DNA from: Candidatus Sumerlaeota bacterium
GTDB lineage: Bacteria > UBP6 > UBA1177
Length of the DNA: 8,400 nt
Assembly: GCA_007136595.1 (NCBI GenBank)
Contig: SLGQ01000283.1
Coordinates: 1-8,400, forward strand
Direction: 5' to 3'
Every line of letters starts with the position of its first letter. Positions within the stretch are counted from its first letter, which is position 1. The notes under the pieces were generated by a model, which did not search any database, was not told where the DNA came from, and worked only from the letters and a program-made list of their open reading frames with translations. Both the position numbers and the translations under genes were made by a program. Below, piece after piece: positions 6,319 to 8,400 of this stretch.

Positions 6319-8400
6319 TTATTTTTTATCAACCAATTTTTGAGAATCGACCATGTTTATAAGCATATAATCCAAAATAAGACATCCGTTATTGCGGGGA
6401 ATGATGGTGAAGCTGTTTCTGCCGGCTTTTAAAGAAGCTGTGAAGCTAAGAACTGTCAACTTGTCTTTATCTTTTTCAGGTGAAAAGTGAGTCGCTTTTT
6501 TTCCATTTACTTTAACATCAAAATTAACTCTGCACTTTGTTTCTATCAAAGCTATTTCCAGTTCGTAAACACCTTCTTTTTTAACACTGTGTTCAAAACC
6601 GTAATAGTTTTCATCTCCGCCATCAAAAAGAATTCCGAAAGCAACGGCACTGATCTCAATTTCAGGGTGGGGATGATATGAAAAAAAATCGTTCGGGTAA
6701 TGAGGCATGACAGGTGATAGATATTGAGGAGAACCTTTTACCGGAATACTTTTGGTGACAAAAACAAATCCATATTTGCCGTCATCTTCAAGAAACGGCA
6801 ACTTTTCTGCGGTAAATTCATTTCCGTTACGATCGATCTTCCATATTTCTTTATACTCTGAGTCTTTATAAAATTTCTGAAGATTCTTATCAGAAATACC
6901 AAGAGAATTAGCAACAAGGTTCCCGAATTTATCGTGCGGCGGATTATGATGTAAACTGAGATTTGAAGCAAATACGAACCCTGTCCTGAAAGGGAGCAGA
7001 ACTATTGAGTTTTCAATGTTTTTTTCTTCTATGATGTTTCTGATCTTTTGAAGATCTCGTACAGATTCATTTTTATCAAGAGAGTCTGGAACAACAAAAA
7101 TTAAAAAGGAAAGAAGAACGGCAATAAACAAACCTGTTAAAGCCCCTGCAAAATAGTTGTAAGCCGCTTTATTGCTACCTTTAAGGAATTGATATAATTC
7201 TCTGAACCCGCAGGCAGAAGCGATCAGAAAAAGAGCCCCTGATTCAAACAGATACCTTGCCCCCCAGTAACTCCCTTCAATAAAAAAGGTGAAATATGCC
7301 GCCAATGTGCAAAGTGGCATGAAGTAATAAAGAAAATATTTTGAAGCGTTTTTGAAAATTGCCGGAAAAATAAAAAGAAGCAGCAATGGATGGGCAGTAA
7401 TTCTGAAAAGAAAGTTATTCAGCCTCATAAAGGTAATTGCTATTGCAAAAGGAAGGGTTACACCTTCCAGAGGAAGCTGATCTCCAAATCCGATCTGCTC
7501 ATTACATCCTTTCCCGAATCCCGGACGGTGACAAAACTTTCTTATATTTATAGGGTTGAAATAAAGATCCTGAACAAAAACAAAAGGATTGCCGGAAAAA
7601 AACCAGTTGTACCACATTAAAAGAGAACCGGTAAATAAAAACGGTACCGTGAAAAAAATTAACTTTTTAATGTTCCGGTCTTTAAAAATTATAACAACAG
7701 CTATTGCAAAGTATGCATAAACTGCATTTTGAGGTCTTATAAAAAGTGCAATCGAAAGGACAAAACCTGCAATTATCATGTTTTTTATACTGCCTTCTTT
7801 GTGCAGTACCAGATAAGTTGAGATAAGAACAAGCATAAGTCCGAAATGGTGCGGAAAATATAAAGCTCCGTGCATTAGATGAGTAGTAGAAAAAGCGAAA
7901 AAGATCATCGCTATGATTCCCGTCGTCCTATCCTTTAAAGCCATACCGTGTTTGCCGACAAGATAAGTGTTTATCCCCGCAATAAACGGGTTGAACAGAA
8001 AACTTATGCCAAATTTCGTAAAAGGTACCATGAAAAAACTGAATCCGGGAAGAAAAACTGAAATAAACCTCCCTTCCTGAAGAAACACGAAGCTCCCTGT
8101 GTGGTGTTCATAAAAATGGGGAAGCTCCATATAGAGTCTCCCTGTGCCCAGCAATTTAGATAACCAGACATAGTGGACACCATCTTCCGGTTGAGGGGAA
8201 ACTATGAAAAACATATTAAGCAACGCACAAATCAGAAACACTGCAACAGGCAAAATATAAAAAACTGTTTTCTCTATCCTGTCAGACACATTAATGCTTT
8301 TATTTGACCTTGACAAAGCGGAAAAAAGATTGGCACATAAAATTATTAAAACTGCGGCAACAACATGGAAATATGGAAAAAGAACTGTAAAAACCGTATA
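6319..8400 (-). CDS. GT-C fold membrane glycosyltransferase (ArnT/PMT-like) with C-terminal soluble beta-sandwich (5' end beyond window)
   Basis: The frame is open from the right edge to the TAA at 6319 (693 visible codons). A TTG at 8316 could give 665 residues, but the 28 codons before it have no stop and code a hydrophobic helix (YFHVVAAVLIILCANLFSAL), so the real start is probably outside. Residue numbers below count from that TTG. About ten or more membrane helices fall between 18 and 410. GT-C signatures: acidic first loop SPQPEDGVHY (40-49, Glu44/Asp45 the likely catalytic or metal site), FLPGFSFFMVPF (88-99), ALFIRPQNAVYAY (190-202), WYNWFFSGNPF (235-245), HRPGFGKG (263-270), GSYWGARYLFESG (348-360). 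Such enzymes move a sugar from a polyprenyl-phosphate carrier to a lipid, protein or glycan outside the cytoplasmic membrane. Residues about 410-665 are soluble; the end (KEGVYELEIALIE, VNGKKATHF, LKAGRNSFTII) looks like a sugar-binding beta-sandwich. Donor and acceptor are unknown. Stop is 51 bases before the GH13 start. Confidence 0.85.
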   Translation of the reverse strand, partial: YTVFTVLFPYFHVVAAVLIILCANLFSALSRSNKSINVSDRIEKTVFYILPVAVFLICALLNMFFIVSPQPEDGVHYVWLSKLLGTGRLYMELPHFYEHHTGSFVFLQEGRFISVFLPGFSFFMVPFTKFGISFLFNPFIAGINTYLVGKHGMALKDRTTGIIAMIFFAFSTTHLMHGALYFPHHFGLMLVLISTYLVLHKEGSIKNMIIAGFVLSIALFIRPQNAVYAYFAIAVVIIFKDRNIKKLIFFTVPFLFTGSLLMWYNWFFSGNPFVFVQDLYFNPINIRKFCHRPGFGKGCNEQIGFGDQLPLEGVTLPFAIAITFMRLNNFLFRITAHPLLLLFIFPAIFKNASKYFLYYFMPLCTLAAYFTFFIEGSYWGARYLFESGALFLIASACGFRELYQFLKGSNKAAYNYFAGALTGLFIAVLLSFLIFVVPDSLDKNESVRDLQKIRNIIEEKNIENSIVLLPFRTGFVFASNLSLHHNPPHDKFGNLVANSLGISDKNLQKFYKDSEYKEIWKIDRNGNEFTAEKLPFLEDDGKYGFVFVTKSIPVKGSPQYLSPVMPHYPNDFFSYHPHPEIEISAVAFGILFDGGDENYYGFEHSVKKEGVYELEIALIETKCRVNFDVKVNGKKATHFSPEKDKDKLTVLSFTASLKAGRNSFTIIPRNNGCLILDYMLINMVDSQKLVDKK

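Overview
All four genes in this window lie on the minus strand, read from right to left, and look like one transcription unit. The gaps between them are 51, 21 and 16 bases. Both outer genes are cut by the window edges. The base composition is AT-rich (roughly 40% GC by eye, not computed). Three of the four products begin with a lipoprotein signal peptide and lipobox (LFFGC, LFSC, ISAC), which points to a bacterium, most likely with an outer membrane. The mixture of EGF-like cysteine modules, long Asp/Glu linkers and a beta-sandwich module I associate with myxobacterial and delta-proteobacterial secreted proteins suggests a low-GC, poorly characterised relative of those groups. That placement is an impression, not a result.

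Layout in transcription order. (1) 8400-6319: a multi-pass membrane glycosyltransferase of the GT-C (ArnT/PMT-like) type with a C-terminal soluble beta-sandwich. Its true start lies beyond the right edge. (2) 6267-3154: a 1037-residue lipoprotein with a duplicated EGF/cysteine-rich stalk, two beta-sandwich modules, and a GH13 alpha-amylase-type barrel with all catalytic residues in place. (3) 3132-1771: a 453-residue lipoprotein with a very acidic repetitive linker, a cysteine-rich middle and a C-terminal galactose-binding-like (sugar-binding) region, with no catalytic domain visible. (4) 1754-1: a lipoprotein with a related acidic linker followed by an (alpha/alpha)6 'six-hairpin' glycosidase domain, cut at the left edge after 584 residues.

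Taken together, the unit reads as an outer-surface alpha-glucan (starch- or glycogen-like) attack system: an endo-acting GH13 enzyme, a second toroid-type glycosidase that may take products further, and a non-catalytic binding lipoprotein, each held away from the membrane by an elaborate stalk. It resembles the Bacteroidetes Sus design in outline but shares none of its recognisable parts here, since no SusC/SusD-type protein is visible. The GT-C enzyme as first gene is the least expected member; it might glycosylate these lipoproteins or build the cell-surface glycan they act on.

The most unusual sequence structure is the pair of acidic linkers. The two neighbouring lipoproteins share a nearly identical 67-base stretch with no synonymous differences, and each also carries its own in-frame tandem array (GAT-rich in one, three perfect 18-base units in the other). 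This suggests recent exchange between the two genes and linker lengths that can vary. There is no stretch over 300 bases without a gene, and I see no RNA gene, mobile element, CRISPR array or convincing terminator.
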